Source: Endomychus coccineus (lineage: Eukaryota; Arthropoda; Insecta; Coleoptera; Endomychidae). From it: a DNA stretch of 64,000 nucleotides. The translations under genes were made by a program, and so were the position numbers. The notes beneath the pieces were generated by a model, which did not search any database, was not told the DNA's origin, and was given only the letters and a program-made list of their open reading frames with translations. Positions 62,339-64,000 of the stretch are shown piece after piece. Positions within the stretch are counted from its first letter, which is position 1, and each line of letters starts with the position of its first letter. The DNA lies in the NCBI GenBank assembly GCA_958510875.1, contig OY294067.1, positions 199,890,524 to 199,954,523 of the forward strand, in the 5' to 3' direction.

Positions 62339-63551
62339 CATTTTTGTAATTATAACTTTACAAATAATGATTATTCATATCATTGTCTTGTTACATATCG
62401 CACATAGCTGAAATATGATGCTGTGTTTCCAGGTGGTGATCAAATGCACAATTCTGCTAAGCGAGTTGCTGAATCATGAACTCCACATATATCTAAAGGT
62501 TAGATCTCAACTTCAATCATTCATTATACCATTTAAATACTTCGAATGATATGTAATAAACAAGACATTGCTCCACAATTATGTTTTCGAGTAATAATTT
62601 CACTAAATCTCACAATGAAAATCACTCCAATTCAATTCCAGCTTCGGTGAGTATCTCTCGAAGAATTATATAGCGATCCTTCAAATCTGTAAAAGCATGT
62701 GACATCCTGTTGAATATTCTACAAATAAAATCAGCAATGACAATTGGCATGTCTCCACTAGCATGATTTTTGAAAGTTGAGAGCAGTTGAAATAAGGGTG
62801 GAACGCAACCTCCTTTGGAATCAATCGGAAATTCTTTAATATATCAAATAAGAGATAATTTGATTGCTAGCTATTTCCAAAATGCAATTATACGACTACT
62901 CTGTGGAAAATTTTGATAATTCATGTCAGTATAAAACAGGTTGTATTATAGTGTGAATTATTTCGGAAGTCAAACTGACAGCAGGTATCAGTATATAACA
63001 TAGAGTTGTGAAATACAATATGTATATGGATAGAATTTAAATGCATAAAATATGATACAACGTACTTCATAAACGGTTTGTTAATTATTTCCAATATATT
63101 TCCTGTTCCTACAATCATTCACATTTGACACGCAAGAGTATCCAAGAACTATTTTGTTAACAAGAGTGAGGGAAGTCACGTCATCAATTGATCACAACGT
63201 ATCATATTATAACCTTATTAATTGTAAATTTGAAACGTTCCATGCACTATTTTATAGTATAGGGCGAATAAAAACTATTATATAAAATATGCATGTGTGT
63301 CCTCAAGCATAATGATATCCATTAATCATTAGTGAATAATGAAATCATTATTCACTACCATCAATATGACAAACATGATAGACATTTTTCTAGATAAATA
63401 CAATAAAAATAGAGCGTGCTATGAAACGTCAAGTCAGATCGAATTTAATTTGAAACCTCAACAATTTGTTGGTTCGACTTGTGTCAACAGCAAAGTTTAT
63501 TAGTATCAAAGTAATATTTATGGGTCGTGGACAAAGTATAGTATTCTACTT
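62339..63551. other. Intergenic with old dispersed repeats
   Basis: Contains CCTACAATCATTCACATTTG near 63110, related to 34272, and GGGAAGTCACGTCATCAATT near 63170, related inverted to 12390. No supported gene. Confidence 0.5.
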
Positions 63552-63649
63552 GCATATTATGGCTATTATTCACTTGGATGATTTACGACACTCGCCTGCG
63601 GCTCGTGCCGTAAACTTCATCCACGTGAATAATAGCCACCATGATATGC
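63552..63649. repeat. Long imperfect hairpin
   Basis: GCATATTATGGCTATTATTC pairs with GAATAATAGCCACCATGATA, and GGATGATTTACG with CGTAAACTTCATCC, around a GC-rich loop (CACTCGCCTGCGGCTCGTG). The stem is about 40 bp with small bulges. A small-RNA precursor or a short MITE are both possible. Confidence 0.75.
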
Positions 63650-63782
63650 TCGTTGAATAATATTCCAATCTCTCTCTATCTATTGGTAATAATATATCAC
63701 TGCATGACATAATCCACTGAATAACTAAATAGTCAGAGTTTTGGCAGAAACATGAATAAATATATAAATTTTCCGGAAATAC

Positions 63783-63956
63783 GTCACACTAATACATATG
63801 CTTATTATTTTCTGTCTTTACGTAAGTTTCGGTTTCACGACCATCAGCAGAAGACGTGTAAATGTCCAAAACGGGATTTCGTAAAAATAATGATGATGGT
63901 CGTGACACCGAAACGTCCGTAAAGACGAAAATAATAAGCATATGTGATAGTGTGAC
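63783..63956. mobile_element. MITE of 174 bp
   Basis: Inverted arms of about 64 bp: GTCACACTAATACATATGCT on the left, AGCATATGTGATAGTGTGAC on the right. GTTTCGGTTTCACGACCATCA faces TGATGGTCGTGACACCGAAAC further in. The central 45 bp is unpaired. No coding capacity. Confidence 0.9.
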
Positions 63957-64000
63957 CTATTTCCCCAGAATTCATATATAATTCTATAATTCATTCCTCT

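Overview
The window is AT-rich eukaryotic DNA. It looks like a transposon-dense intergenic region of an arthropod, most likely an insect. The reasons are a degraded mariner/Tc1-type transposase of a kind common in insects, several non-LTR retrotransposons, a Penelope-like remnant, a MULE fragment, a CACTA-type element, tRNA-derived repeats, long (TA)n and (GT)n arrays, and short GT-AG introns. No operon structure, no conserved housekeeping gene and no free-standing tRNA or rRNA gene was seen. The species and order cannot be fixed from the sequence.

Layout. 1-12.5 kb: mostly featureless, with a 34-bp tandem repeat, a tRNA-like repeat pair at 4.5-4.8 kb, a broken mariner/Tc1 copy at 7.0-7.9 kb and another tRNA-like repeat at 8.9 kb. 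12.5-14.25 kb: a dispersed repeat split by a 1-kb palindrome made of head-to-head tRNA-like repeats and (TA)n. 18-20 kb: a Penelope-like remnant and a MULE transposase fragment. 23.2-24.5 kb: a broken LINE reverse transcriptase. 24.6-25.0 kb: possible small spliced gene. 26.5-34.2 kb: an apparently intact two-ORF Tx1/L1-group LINE on the minus strand, with (GT)n on both sides; the 5' side is a perfect run of about 2.1 kb. 37.4-40.9 kb: another degraded LINE, interrupted by a 1.54-kb foldback element with a 9-bp target duplication. 43-48.2 kb: several tRNA-like repeats and a large inverted repeat. 50.6-51.1 kb: candidate spliced minus-strand gene with one frameshift. 51.1-61.6 kb: a proposed 10.5-kb CACTA-like (EnSpm) transposon. 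61.6-64 kb: a 197-bp tandem duplication, a cysteine-rich exon candidate, a long hairpin and a MITE.

How the pieces relate. The Tx1-type LINE carries a nucleic-acid-binding ORF1 (CCHC knuckle) and an ORF2 with APE-type endonuclease, reverse transcriptase and a C-terminal CCHC motif, which is the standard toolkit for target-primed reverse transcription. Its position inside a (GT/AC)n microsatellite suggests sequence-specific integration. The CACTA-like element has terminal inverted repeats, a zinc-finger reading frame and a DDE-type transposase in three nearly continuous frames (one in-frame TAG and one frame change), plus a separate gene with canonical introns that may be its accessory factor. 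Younger MITEs and foldbacks sit inside it, and its right end is duplicated with a second terminus-like sequence.
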